A stretch of DNA of 64,000 nt. It comes from Ruegeria sp. ANG-S4 (GTDB lineage Bacteria > Pseudomonadota > Alphaproteobacteria > Rhodobacterales > Rhodobacteraceae). Shown piece after piece: positions 26,053-34,065 of this stretch. The stretch lies in NCBI RefSeq assembly GCF_000814005.1, contig NZ_JWLK01000002.1, positions 62,001 to 126,000 of the forward strand. The letters run 5' to 3'. The notes beneath the pieces were generated by a model, which made no database searches, was not told the DNA's origin, and worked only from the letters and a program-made list of their open reading frames with translations. The translations under genes were made by a program, and so were the position numbers. Within the stretch, counting starts at the first letter, position 1, and every line of letters starts with the position of its first letter.

Positions 26053-27084
26053 ATGGACCTATCATCTTATTTGGAACCAAAGGACGACGAGTCCCCGAGT
26101 GGCGAGAATCTGGAATACGATCCGGCATTCACGGACCTTGAGATTGCAGCTCAGCCCGGCGAAGAACGCCAGATGGGCGACGAAGTGGTCGCCGCCGAGG
26201 AGCAGGATTGGGGCGACGTCGAGTCCAAGGCGTTGGCGGTCATGGAGAAAAGCCATGACCTGCGGGCGGCCGTTTATCTGGCCGAAGCCGTACTGCATAC
26301 CAAGGGTCTGCCAGCATTTGCGACATCGGTTGGCTATTTGAAGTCTTTGCTGGAAGACTACTGGGACACCTGCCATCCGGAACTAGACGAAGACGACGGC
26401 GACGCCACGATGCGGATCAACGCCGTGCGCGGGATCGCCTCGTCCGATCGCATGGTCCGCGCGTTGCGACGCACGGGCATCACTGACAGCCGTACGTTTG
26501 GCAAATTGACACTTCGCCATGTCGAAGTTGCCGAAGGCCGCATCAACATGCCCGCGGACCTCGACGACATTCCGGATGAAAACGCGATCGCGGCCGCATT
26601 CAAGGATACCGATGAAGAGGTTTTGTCTGCCAATGCCGACGCGGCATCCGAAGCCATGGACGACGTTGCCGCAATTGATGCCATCTTTACGGAAAAGACG
26701 CCGGGCGAGGGCCCTGATCTTGAGCCACTGTCGGACGCGCTGAAAAGCATCAAGCAAGCTTTGGCGCGGTATGCCGATGTCGGCGAAGTCGCGGAAGAAG
26801 AGAGCGACGAAGATACGGCTCCGGCGGCGGCGCCCGGTGCGCCGGCCCGAGGTCCATCCGGCGGAGGGGCGATCAATTCGCCCGATGATGTTACAATGAT
26901 GCTCGACCGCATCATGGACTATTATGCGCGCTGCGAACCCTCCAGCCCGCTGCCGGTTCTTTTGGAACGGGCGAAGCGCCTTGTTAATGCCGATTTTCTG
27001 ACGATTATCGAAGACATGGCGAAAGAGGGTCTGGACGAGGTTCGTCAGATTGGCGGCTTGAAAACAGACGATGACGATTATTGA
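26053..27084 (+). CDS. tssA: T6SS cap protein TssA
   Basis: A 343-residue protein starting at an ATG preceded by GGGGAG. The N-terminal about 130 residues match the ImpA_N domain (MDLSSYLEPKDDESPSGENLEYDP is typical, as is the GLPAFATSVGYLKSLLEDYWDTCHP region). An acidic linker and a helical C-terminus follow, ending in a segment typical of short TssA (PSSPLPVLLERAKRLV). TssA primes sheath and tube assembly on the baseplate. It is the first gene of the long plus-strand T6SS run, 66 nt before tssB. Confidence 0.9.
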   Translation: MDLSSYLEPKDDESPSGENLEYDPAFTDLEIAAQPGEERQMGDEVVAAEEQDWGDVESKALAVMEKSHDLRAAVYLAEAVLHTKGLPAFATSVGYLKSLLEDYWDTCHPELDEDDGDATMRINAVRGIASSDRMVRALRRTGITDSRTFGKLTLRHVEVAEGRINMPADLDDIPDENAIAAAFKDTDEEVLSANADAASEAMDDVAAIDAIFTEKTPGEGPDLEPLSDALKSIKQALARYADVGEVAEEESDEDTAPAAAPGAPARGPSGGGAINSPDDVTMMLDRIMDYYARCEPSSPLPVLLERAKRLVNADFLTIIEDMAKEGLDEVRQIGGLKTDDDDY

Positions 27085-27150
27085 TCCACGCCGGGCATGC
27101 CGGGTAACGGATTGAAAAGAAACACTGATGGATGAATCGAGGAGCATCAG

Positions 27151-27666
27151 ATGGCCGATAGTTCACAAAAATTTATAGCCCGGAACAGGGCGCCGAGGGT
27201 TCAGATCGAGTACGATGTCGAACTGTACGGTGCTGAAAAGAAAGTTCAGCTGCCCTTTGTAATGGGCGTCATGAGCGATCTGGCCGGTAAATCCGAGGTG
27301 GAACAGCCCGCCGTGGCTGACCGCAAGTTTCTGGAAATCGACGTCGACAATTTCGATGACCGTATGAAGTCGATGGCCCCTCGCGCCGCCTTTACAGTGC
27401 CGAACACGCTGACAGGCGAAGGCAATCTGGCGGTGGATATCACGTTCGAGTCGATGGATGATTTCAGCCCCGCGGCCATCGCGGCCAAGGTCGAACCGCT
27501 CAAAGAGCTTCTGGATGCGCGCACGCAGCTGTCCAACTTAATGACATATATGGATGGTAAGACAGGCGCCGAGGATCTGATTTCGAAGATCATGCAGGAC
27601 CCAAGCCTGCTGAAAACACTGGCAGCCCAGCCCAAACCGGGCGGCGACGCTGCTGAGGAGGAGTAA
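27151..27666 (+). CDS. tssB: T6SS contractile sheath small subunit TssB (VipA)
   Basis: A 171-residue sheath subunit with GAGGAG upstream of the ATG. It has typical family content: RVQIEYDVE near the N-terminus, LPFVMGVMSDLAG, KFLEIDVDNFD and the C-terminal helices that bind TssC. It assembles with TssC (next gene, 3 nt away) into the contractile sheath. A near-copy of its first about 160 residues forms the N-terminus of the fusion protein at 40600; the first 44 residues differ at only two positions. Confidence 0.95.
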   Translation: MADSSQKFIARNRAPRVQIEYDVELYGAEKKVQLPFVMGVMSDLAGKSEVEQPAVADRKFLEIDVDNFDDRMKSMAPRAAFTVPNTLTGEGNLAVDITFESMDDFSPAAIAAKVEPLKELLDARTQLSNLMTYMDGKTGAEDLISKIMQDPSLLKTLAAQPKPGGDAAEEE

Positions 27667-27669
27667 AAG

Positions 27670-29166
27670 ATGGCCGAAGAAGAAGCCAAGGTAGAAGCCG
27701 CCGAAGGCGCAACAGCATTTGGATCCTCGGAATTCGAGGCCCTGCTGACCAAGGAATTCCGTCCCAAGTCCGATCAGGCGAAAACGGCTGTTGAAAGTGC
27801 AGTCAAAACGCTGGCCGAACAGGCGCTGGCCAATACCGGCCTGATTTCGGACGACGCACTGCGCTCGATCGAAGGCATCATCGCCGAGATTGATAAAAAG
27901 CTGACCGAACAGGTTAACCTGATCCTGCACCATGCCGATTTCCAGCAGATGGAAAGCGCGTGGCGTGGTCTGCATTATCTGGTGAACAACACCGAAACCG
28001 ACGAGATGTTGAAAATCCGCGTAATGAACATCTCGAAGAAGGACATGCACAAGACCCTGCGCAAGTTCAAAGGAACGGCATGGGATCAGTCGCCGATCTT
28101 CAAGAAACTATACGAAGAAGAGTTCGGTCAGTTCGGTGGTGAGCCGTACGGCTCGCTGGTGGCAGATTATCATTTCGACCACAGCCCGCAGGATATCGAA
28201 CTTCTGGGCGAGATGTCCAAGATCGCAGCCGCAGCCCACGCGCCGCTGATCACGGGCGCGAAGCCCACCTTGTTCCAGATGGACAGCTGGTCTGAACTGG
28301 CGAACCCGCGTGACCTGACCAAGATCTTCCAGACACCGGAATACGCCGCCTGGCGGTCGTTGCGGGAAAGCGAAGACTCCAAATACGTCGGGCTTGCGAT
28401 GCCCCGATTCCTGGGCCGTTTGCCGTATGGCGCCAAGACCGAACCGGTCGAGGAGTTCGCGTTCGAGGAAGATACCACCGGTGCCAACAGCGACAGCTAC
28501 AGCTGGGTCAATGCGGCTTATGGCATGGCGGTGAACATCAACCGTTCGTTCAAGGAATACGGCTGGTGTTCGCGCATTCGTGGTGTGGAAAGTGGCGGCA
28601 CGGTTGAAGGCCTGCCTGCACACACGTTCCCGACCGACGACGGCGGCGTGGACATGAAGTGCCCGACCGAGATTGCGATCTCGGACCGGCGCGAGGCGGA
28701 ACTGGCCAAGAACGGCATGATGCCCCTGATCCACCGTAAGAACAGTGATTCGGCGACGTTCATCGGGGCCCAGTCCCTGCACAAGCCCGCAGAATATGAC
28801 GATCCGGACGCGACCGCGAATGCCAATCTGGCAGCGCGTCTGCCGTACCTGTTCGCGACCTGCCGCTTTGCGCATTATCTGAAATGCATGGTGCGCGACA
28901 AAGTCGGTTCGTTCAAAAGCCGTCAGGACATGGAATCCTGGCTGCAGGAGTGGATCAACCAATACGTTGATTTCAACGCCGATATCTCAGCCGAAGCGGA
29001 AAAGGCGCGCAAGCCTTTGGCGTCGGCTGAAGTGGTTGTTGAGGACGTGGAAGGGAACCCGGGCTACTACACGTCCAAGTTCTTCCTGCGTCCGCATTAT
29101 CAACTGGAAGGTCTGTCGGTTTCGCTGCGTCTCGTATCGAAACTTCCGTCAGAAAAAGCCGGATAA
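27670..29166 (+). CDS. tssC: T6SS contractile sheath large subunit TssC (VipB)
   Basis: A 498-residue TssC of normal length. The family's WRGLHYLVNNTE, GLAMPRFLGRLPYG and C-terminal PGYYTSKFFLRPHYQLEGL stretches are all present. It pairs with TssB to make the sheath, whose contraction fires the Hcp tube; ClpV later dismantles it. It directly follows tssB and is separated from hcp by a 93-nt gap with a stem-loop. Confidence 0.95.
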   Translation: MAEEEAKVEAAEGATAFGSSEFEALLTKEFRPKSDQAKTAVESAVKTLAEQALANTGLISDDALRSIEGIIAEIDKKLTEQVNLILHHADFQQMESAWRGLHYLVNNTETDEMLKIRVMNISKKDMHKTLRKFKGTAWDQSPIFKKLYEEEFGQFGGEPYGSLVADYHFDHSPQDIELLGEMSKIAAAAHAPLITGAKPTLFQMDSWSELANPRDLTKIFQTPEYAAWRSLRESEDSKYVGLAMPRFLGRLPYGAKTEPVEEFAFEEDTTGANSDSYSWVNAAYGMAVNINRSFKEYGWCSRIRGVESGGTVEGLPAHTFPTDDGGVDMKCPTEIAISDRREAELAKNGMMPLIHRKNSDSATFIGAQSLHKPAEYDDPDATANANLAARLPYLFATCRFAHYLKCMVRDKVGSFKSRQDMESWLQEWINQYVDFNADISAEAEKARKPLASAEVVVEDVEGNPGYYTSKFFLRPHYQLEGLSVSLRLVSKLPSEKAG

Positions 29167-29180
29167 ATGTAAAAAAACTT

Positions 29181-29209
29181 GGCGGCGTGTGATGTGTTTC
29201 ACTGCCGCC
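29181..29209. promoter_or_regulatory. Stem-loop between tssC and hcp
   Basis: Arms GGCGGC/GCCGCC continue inward as GTGA/TCAC around a 6-nt loop. In the plus direction no U-tract follows, so it would not terminate the sheath message by itself. Read on the minus strand it is followed by a run of T and looks like a terminator. It may act as an mRNA processing or stability element that raises hcp output, which is inferred. Confidence 0.4.
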
Positions 29210-29259
29210 GGGCCAACTCTCACGTACCTCAGAGTCATTAATCCTTAGAGGAAGGCAAA

Positions 29260-29754
29260 ATGGAAAACGTATTCATCAAAATGGACTTCCCTGGCGAGGC
29301 CCGGGAAAAAGGACACACCGACTGGATCGCATGCAAAGAGATCTCTTGGACCGTCGAGCGTACACTGGACATGGCCGACATGGGTACCACTCAGCGTGGC
29401 TACGCTAATGCGAATTTCGGCAAAGTCGAGCTGAGCACGGAACTCAGCAAAGCCTCGGCAAAACTCATGACCTACGTTGCTTCGGGCAAATCCAACGCCG
29501 AGATGACGATCCATCTGTGCCGCTCGGGCGATGATGAAAAGAAAGGTATGGAGCCCTATCTGATCCTCACGCTGCGTGACGCGATCGTTGACAGCTACTC
29601 GGTTTCCGGCGGCGAAGAGTCGATCCCGACCGAAAGCTGGACCGTCGCGTATCGCGGTATTTCGGTCAAATACAAGATTGCCGACTTCAAGACCGGCAAA
29701 CTCAGCGACTGCAACGAGTTCAAATGGAACCTGGAAACCGGCGACGTCAGCTGA
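29260..29754 (+). CDS. hcp: T6SS tube protein Hcp (TssD)
   Basis: A 164-residue Hcp that forms the hexameric rings of the inner tube. It starts at ATG 29260 with AGAGGAAGG upstream. Typical family features are FIKMDFPGEAREKGH near the N-terminus, the KASAKLMTYVASG region and the beta-barrel C-terminus. It is bracketed by a stem-loop before it and a strong terminator after it, so it is probably expressed above its neighbours. Confidence 0.93.
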   Translation: MENVFIKMDFPGEAREKGHTDWIACKEISWTVERTLDMADMGTTQRGYANANFGKVELSTELSKASAKLMTYVASGKSNAEMTIHLCRSGDDEKKGMEPYLILTLRDAIVDSYSVSGGEESIPTESWTVAYRGISVKYKIADFKTGKLSDCNEFKWNLETGDVS

Positions 29755-29771
29755 CTTCCCCATACGAACTG

Positions 29772-29803
29772 GCTCTGGCGGCTTTTTGCCGCCAGAGCTT
29801 TTT
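29772..29803 (+). terminator. Strong intrinsic terminator after hcp
   Basis: A perfect 11-base stem (GCTCTGGCGGC/GCCGCCAGAGC) with a TTTTT loop is followed directly by TTTTT, 17 nt after the hcp stop. It should end most transcripts from tssA-hcp and leave the downstream T6SS genes to read-through or to a promoter in the 34 nt before tagJ. Confidence 0.9.
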
Positions 29804-29837
29804 GCATTTTTCTTCATCCTGACTGCGCGAGGGTCTC

Positions 29838-30659
29838 ATGACGCCGGAAGAGCATCTTAAATCAGGCGATCTGGCGGCCACGCTTGCCTCGCTACAAGAC
29901 AAAATTCGCGCCAATCCCGCAGATGCCAAGCTGCGGATTTTTCTGTTTCAACTGCTCTGTGTCATGGGCGATTGGAAACGGGCCATCACGCAGTTGAAGC
30001 TGAGTGCCGAGATGGATGAGGCGGCCACGATGATGGCCAAGACGTATCGCGAGGCCATCATTTGTGAGGTCTATCGCGAAAAAGTGTTTGCGGGCGAAAA
30101 AACCCCGATGATTTTCGGCGAACCTGAAGAATGGTTGGCCCATCTGATTGAGGCGCAGAAACTGACCGCTGGCGGTCATTTCGATCAGGCGGCTGAGTTG
30201 CGTGCCAGTGCGTTCGACGCGGCCCCGACGACGTCCGGAACCGTTAACGGAGAAGCGTTCGAGTGGATCGCGGACGCGGACATGCGGCTGGGACCGGTTC
30301 TCGAGGTGATCGTGAACGGGCGTTATTTCTGGTTGCCGTTCGCCCAGATTGTCCGGTTGGATATCGAAGCGCCAAGTGATTTGCGGGATGCGGTCTGGAC
30401 GGCCTGTACGCTGACTGTCGCCAGCGGCGGTGAGGTCGCCGCTTTGATCCCGACCCGATATGCCGGTACGACCGATCAGGGCGATGATGCTGCGCGTCTC
30501 GCGCGTGCGACCAGCTGGGCAGATGCGGGTGCAGACACCTTTGTTGGCCTTGGCCAAAGACTGCTTGCCACCGACAAGTCGGACGTTGCCTTGCTGGATG
30601 TCCGCGAACTGGTGCTGGACGTGGCCGAAGTGGTCGGGGATACGGCAGGAGATGGCTGA
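29838..30659 (+). CDS. tagJ: T6SS accessory protein TagJ (ImpE/SciE family)
   Basis: A 273-residue protein beginning MTPEEHLKSGDLAATLASLQDKIRANP, a TPR-like helical N-terminus typical of ImpE, with the C-terminal ImpE domain (PFAQIVRLDIEAP, LRDAVWTACTLT, LIPTRYAGT). In some T6SS types TagJ binds TssB and the ClpV N-domain and tunes sheath recycling. It lies between the hcp terminator and tssE and overlaps tssE by 8 nt. Confidence 0.88.
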   Translation: MTPEEHLKSGDLAATLASLQDKIRANPADAKLRIFLFQLLCVMGDWKRAITQLKLSAEMDEAATMMAKTYREAIICEVYREKVFAGEKTPMIFGEPEEWLAHLIEAQKLTAGGHFDQAAELRASAFDAAPTTSGTVNGEAFEWIADADMRLGPVLEVIVNGRYFWLPFAQIVRLDIEAPSDLRDAVWTACTLTVASGGEVAALIPTRYAGTTDQGDDAARLARATSWADAGADTFVGLGQRLLATDKSDVALLDVRELVLDVAEVVGDTAGDG

Positions 30660-31146
30660 GAAGACACTTGCGGAACGACTGCAACCTTCGCTTCTTGACC
30701 GGCTGACCGACAACGCGCCGGAAGAGAGGAAAGAGGGACGCGATGCACGTGTAATCGACGTAGGCCGCCTCAGGGAAATCATCCAGCGCGATTTGTCGAT
30801 GTTGCTGAATACGACCGATCAGTCTGACATGATCGACGAAGACGTCTACCCGCACGCGGCGAAGTCCGTTCTGAATTATGGCATCCGTGAAACTTCGGGC
30901 GCGTTTTCGACATTTCGTCAGGCGCAACGGATCCAAAAATCCATCGCGGATTCCATCGAGGTTTTTGAGCCAAGGATCGTGAAGGGTTCTGTTGCGGTTG
31001 ACCTGCGATCCGAAAGCAAGGCGGGCGATATGCATGTCGAATTCGATATCCGCGCCGTCATGTGGGCGCAGCCGATGCCGTTGGAGCTGTATTTGCGCAG
31101 CCGTGTCGACGTAACGACGGGCGAAGTCGCGATTGAACGGAGCTAG
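30652..31146 (+). CDS. tssE: T6SS baseplate protein TssE (gp25-like)
   Basis: A 164-residue gp25/lysozyme-like baseplate subunit. The ATG at 30652 lies inside the end of tagJ and begins MAEKTLAERLQPSLLDRL, the normal TssE opening; a longer frame from 30460 is rejected because it covers tagJ coding sequence. The family stretch VIDVGRLREIIQRDLSMLLNT and a C-terminal gp25-like fold are present. It forms the wedge with TssF, TssG and TssK, and the sheath polymerises on it. Confidence 0.92.
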   Translation: MAEKTLAERLQPSLLDRLTDNAPEERKEGRDARVIDVGRLREIIQRDLSMLLNTTDQSDMIDEDVYPHAAKSVLNYGIRETSGAFSTFRQAQRIQKSIADSIEVFEPRIVKGSVAVDLRSESKAGDMHVEFDIRAVMWAQPMPLELYLRSRVDVTTGEVAIERS

Positions 31147-31151
31147 GCGGA

Positions 31152-33029
31152 ATGGACACACGGCTTCTCAAACATTATGAAACCGAACTGGCCTTTCTGC
31201 GTGAAATGGGCGCGGAATTCGCCAATGCGTATCCGAAAATTGCGTCTCGGTTGGGAATGGAAGGGATCGAGGTCGTCGACCCCTACGTTGAACGTTTGCT
31301 GGAAGGCAGCGCCTTTCTGGCCGCGCGGGTTCAGTTGGAACTGGATATGCAGTTCCCGACATTCACCTCGAATCTGCTGGAAATCGTTTACCCCCATTAT
31401 CTTGCGCCGACGCCATCCATGATGATCGCCCAGCTTGAACCCGACGTGGGGAATGCGGCGCTGAAAGAAGGCTATCCAATTGCGCGTGGAACAACATTGC
31501 GCGCGCGTTTGGCGGAAGGGGAACAAACGTCTTGCGAGTTTGCGACCTCGTCGGATCTGACCCTTTGGCCGATCGAGATCGCCGAGGCAGAATATATTGA
31601 CGGGCGCGGCGAGCTCGTCGCCGCAGGTGTGGCTAAGGAAACGGATGCCCGCGCCGGTATCCGATTGCGCCTGAACCGGACAGATGGCGAACCGATGGCC
31701 GATCTGGAGATGGACAGTCTTGTTCTTCATCTGGATACGCAAAGCGGCAAGCCTTGGGCGCTGCATGAACTGCTCAGCACACAATGCGTGGGCCTGACAG
31801 GGCGGTCGACGGATCGGCGCGCGGACTGGACGGTGCGCCTGATGGACGCGGATGTTGTTCCCAAAGGATTTGAAAGCGACGAGGCGCTATTGCCCACGCC
31901 GCGACAGTCTTTCGATGGCTACCGGTTGCTTCAGGAATACTTCGCCATGCCCGAGCGGTTCCTGTTTGTGGAACTGACCGGGTTGAAACCTGCCCTGAAG
32001 CAGTCCGCGGGAACGGACGTCGATATCTACATCCTGTTGCAGGAAGGCATGCGCGATGTGGCACCGGCCGTAACGCCCACGGCGTTCACACTGAATGCGG
32101 TTCCCGCCGTTAACCTGTTTCACCGTCGATGCGACCGGGTGCACATTACCCAGATGGACACCGAACATCACATTGTCCCGAACCGCACCGCGGGTCTGGA
32201 CTATGAGATCTTCTCGATCGAACGCGTGATCGGTATTCAGGCGGACGAAGAAGGCGATATCCCGTTCCGCCCTTTCTACAGCGACACTGACCTGACAGCG
32301 GCGGGCGACAATCACTCGGCCTATTATACCGTCAAACGCAGGATGCGGCAGCGGAATGAAAAGGAACGTCTGCGCGGTGTGCGAACGTCATACCTTGGGT
32401 CCGAAGTGTACCTGACATTGGTCGACCGCGCACAGGCCCCTTATCCCGGAACGTTGGAGCAATTGGCCGTTGAGGCACTATGTTCCAACCGAGATCTGCC
32501 GATGTTGTTGGCCGCTGGCGGTGATGACGTGTTTCATCTGCCAGATGGCGGGCCCGTCAAGTCCATTCGAACGCCTGTGACGCCAACCCGACCTCATGCG
32601 ACGCTTGCACAGGGTGATGCGGCGTGGAAGTTGATCAGCCACCTCAGCCTGAACTACCTTTCCATTGCAGGTGACGGCAAGGAGGGCGGTGCAGGGGCGT
32701 TGCGCGAGCTGCTTGGGATTTACGCCCCGCTGGGCAATCGCGTAACCGAAAAACAGCTTGAGGGCGTGGTCTCGGTCTCGAGCCGCCCGATCGTGCGCCG
32801 TATGAGCGACGAGGTTCTGAGTACCGCTGTGCGCGGCCTTGAGATTACGCTGGGTTTTGACGAGAGTTTTTACGAGGGCACAAGCGTTTACGTTTTGGGT
32901 GCTGTTCTGGAACGGTTCTTCCGCAAATACACTACGATCAACAGTTTCACAGAAACCGTGTTGAAAACCGAACGAAGGGGAGAGATTGCCAGATGGCGAC
33001 CGGCAGCCGGACTGGGCAGGATCATCTAA
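31152..33029 (+). CDS. tssF: T6SS baseplate protein TssF
   Basis: A 625-residue TssF (VasA) of normal length, starting MDTRLLKHYETELAFLREMG, the classic opening. It contains the LEGSAFLAARVQLELDMQFP and LLEIVYPHYLAPTPSM stretches. It is a wedge subunit of the baseplate. It starts 5 nt after tssE and overlaps tssG by 37 nt, so translation is coupled. Confidence 0.94.
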   Translation: MDTRLLKHYETELAFLREMGAEFANAYPKIASRLGMEGIEVVDPYVERLLEGSAFLAARVQLELDMQFPTFTSNLLEIVYPHYLAPTPSMMIAQLEPDVGNAALKEGYPIARGTTLRARLAEGEQTSCEFATSSDLTLWPIEIAEAEYIDGRGELVAAGVAKETDARAGIRLRLNRTDGEPMADLEMDSLVLHLDTQSGKPWALHELLSTQCVGLTGRSTDRRADWTVRLMDADVVPKGFESDEALLPTPRQSFDGYRLLQEYFAMPERFLFVELTGLKPALKQSAGTDVDIYILLQEGMRDVAPAVTPTAFTLNAVPAVNLFHRRCDRVHITQMDTEHHIVPNRTAGLDYEIFSIERVIGIQADEEGDIPFRPFYSDTDLTAAGDNHSAYYTVKRRMRQRNEKERLRGVRTSYLGSEVYLTLVDRAQAPYPGTLEQLAVEALCSNRDLPMLLAAGGDDVFHLPDGGPVKSIRTPVTPTRPHATLAQGDAAWKLISHLSLNYLSIAGDGKEGGAGALRELLGIYAPLGNRVTEKQLEGVVSVSSRPIVRRMSDEVLSTAVRGLEITLGFDESFYEGTSVYVLGAVLERFFRKYTTINSFTETVLKTERRGEIARWRPAAGLGRII

Positions 33030-34063
33030 GCCTGATCGCCGCGCTGGCGGCTAACCCTGAAAGACACCACGTCTTTCAGGCGTTGCGCGTGATCGAGGCG
33101 CATTACGCGGATGCGCCGCGTCTGGGCGAGTCCCGCCGCCCGCGTCAGGACCGGGTGCGACTTGGTCAGGATGTGTCTCTGGCCTTTCCGCCGAATACGC
33201 TGACCCGGTTTGAGCCTGGGTCTGAAACCCAGCCGGGCAAGTTGAATAACCTGTTCTTTGGGTTTTTCGGACCTCAGGGACCCCTGCCACTGCATCTGAC
33301 CGAGTTTGCACGGGACCGTCTGCGCAATCACCGCGACCCGACCTTTGTGGCCTTCGCGGATATGCTGACCCATCGCTTGATGAGCTTGCTCTATCGCGCA
33401 TGGGCGGCTGCGGAACCAGCGCCCAGCTTTGATCGCGGGGATGATCCGTTTGAGCAACGCGTTGCTGCATTGGCCGGGTTCAAAGGGACGGAATATGTCG
33501 ACCGCGATGCGATGCCGGATATGCTGCGTCGTTTTTTTGCCGGACATCTGGGGTCGGGCACAAAAACCGTCGAAGGGTTGATTGCGATCTTGTCCGACTA
33601 TTTTGGTGTCGAGGCGCATGTTCAACAATTCGTCGGAACGTGGCTGGAACTTGAACCTGACGACACATGGCAACTTGGAGGGCCGGCGCGATTGGGCCAA
33701 TCCACCAGCATCGGCAACCGTGTTTGGTCACGATCTGCCAAGTTCCGAATTCGGATCGGTCCGTTGTCGTTGGAAGACTACAAGCGCTTGTTGCCCGGCG
33801 GTGTTTCGCAGGAACGGCTGGAATCCATCCTCCGCACCTACGCCGGAGATACGCTGGATTGGGAGGTCAACCTGATCCTGTCCGGCGAAGAGGTTCCGCG
33901 TGCGTCGCTGGGCGGCACAACTCAATTGGGTCATACCAGCTGGATTCGAACCCGCGACGACCCCGAAGAAGATAGGCCGGATGCGGACGATCTGATCCTT
34001 TATCCCGGATATATGAACCAAGAATTTGAGGCCGAAGAACTGGCCCACAACGAGAGGTATTGA
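32993..34063 (+). CDS. tssG: T6SS baseplate protein TssG
   Basis: A 356-residue TssG (VasB). It has the opening region LIAALAANPERHHVFQALRVIEA and the family stretches FFGFFGPQGPLPLHLTE and LGQSTSIGNRVWSR. It completes the TssEFG wedge and contacts TssK. The start lies 37 nt inside tssF, and the stop overlaps a TTG in front of tssH. Confidence 0.93.
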   Translation: MATGSRTGQDHLSLIAALAANPERHHVFQALRVIEAHYADAPRLGESRRPRQDRVRLGQDVSLAFPPNTLTRFEPGSETQPGKLNNLFFGFFGPQGPLPLHLTEFARDRLRNHRDPTFVAFADMLTHRLMSLLYRAWAAAEPAPSFDRGDDPFEQRVAALAGFKGTEYVDRDAMPDMLRRFFAGHLGSGTKTVEGLIAILSDYFGVEAHVQQFVGTWLELEPDDTWQLGGPARLGQSTSIGNRVWSRSAKFRIRIGPLSLEDYKRLLPGGVSQERLESILRTYAGDTLDWEVNLILSGEEVPRASLGGTTQLGHTSWIRTRDDPEEDRPDADDLILYPGYMNQEFEAEELAHNERY

Positions 34064-34065
34064 AG

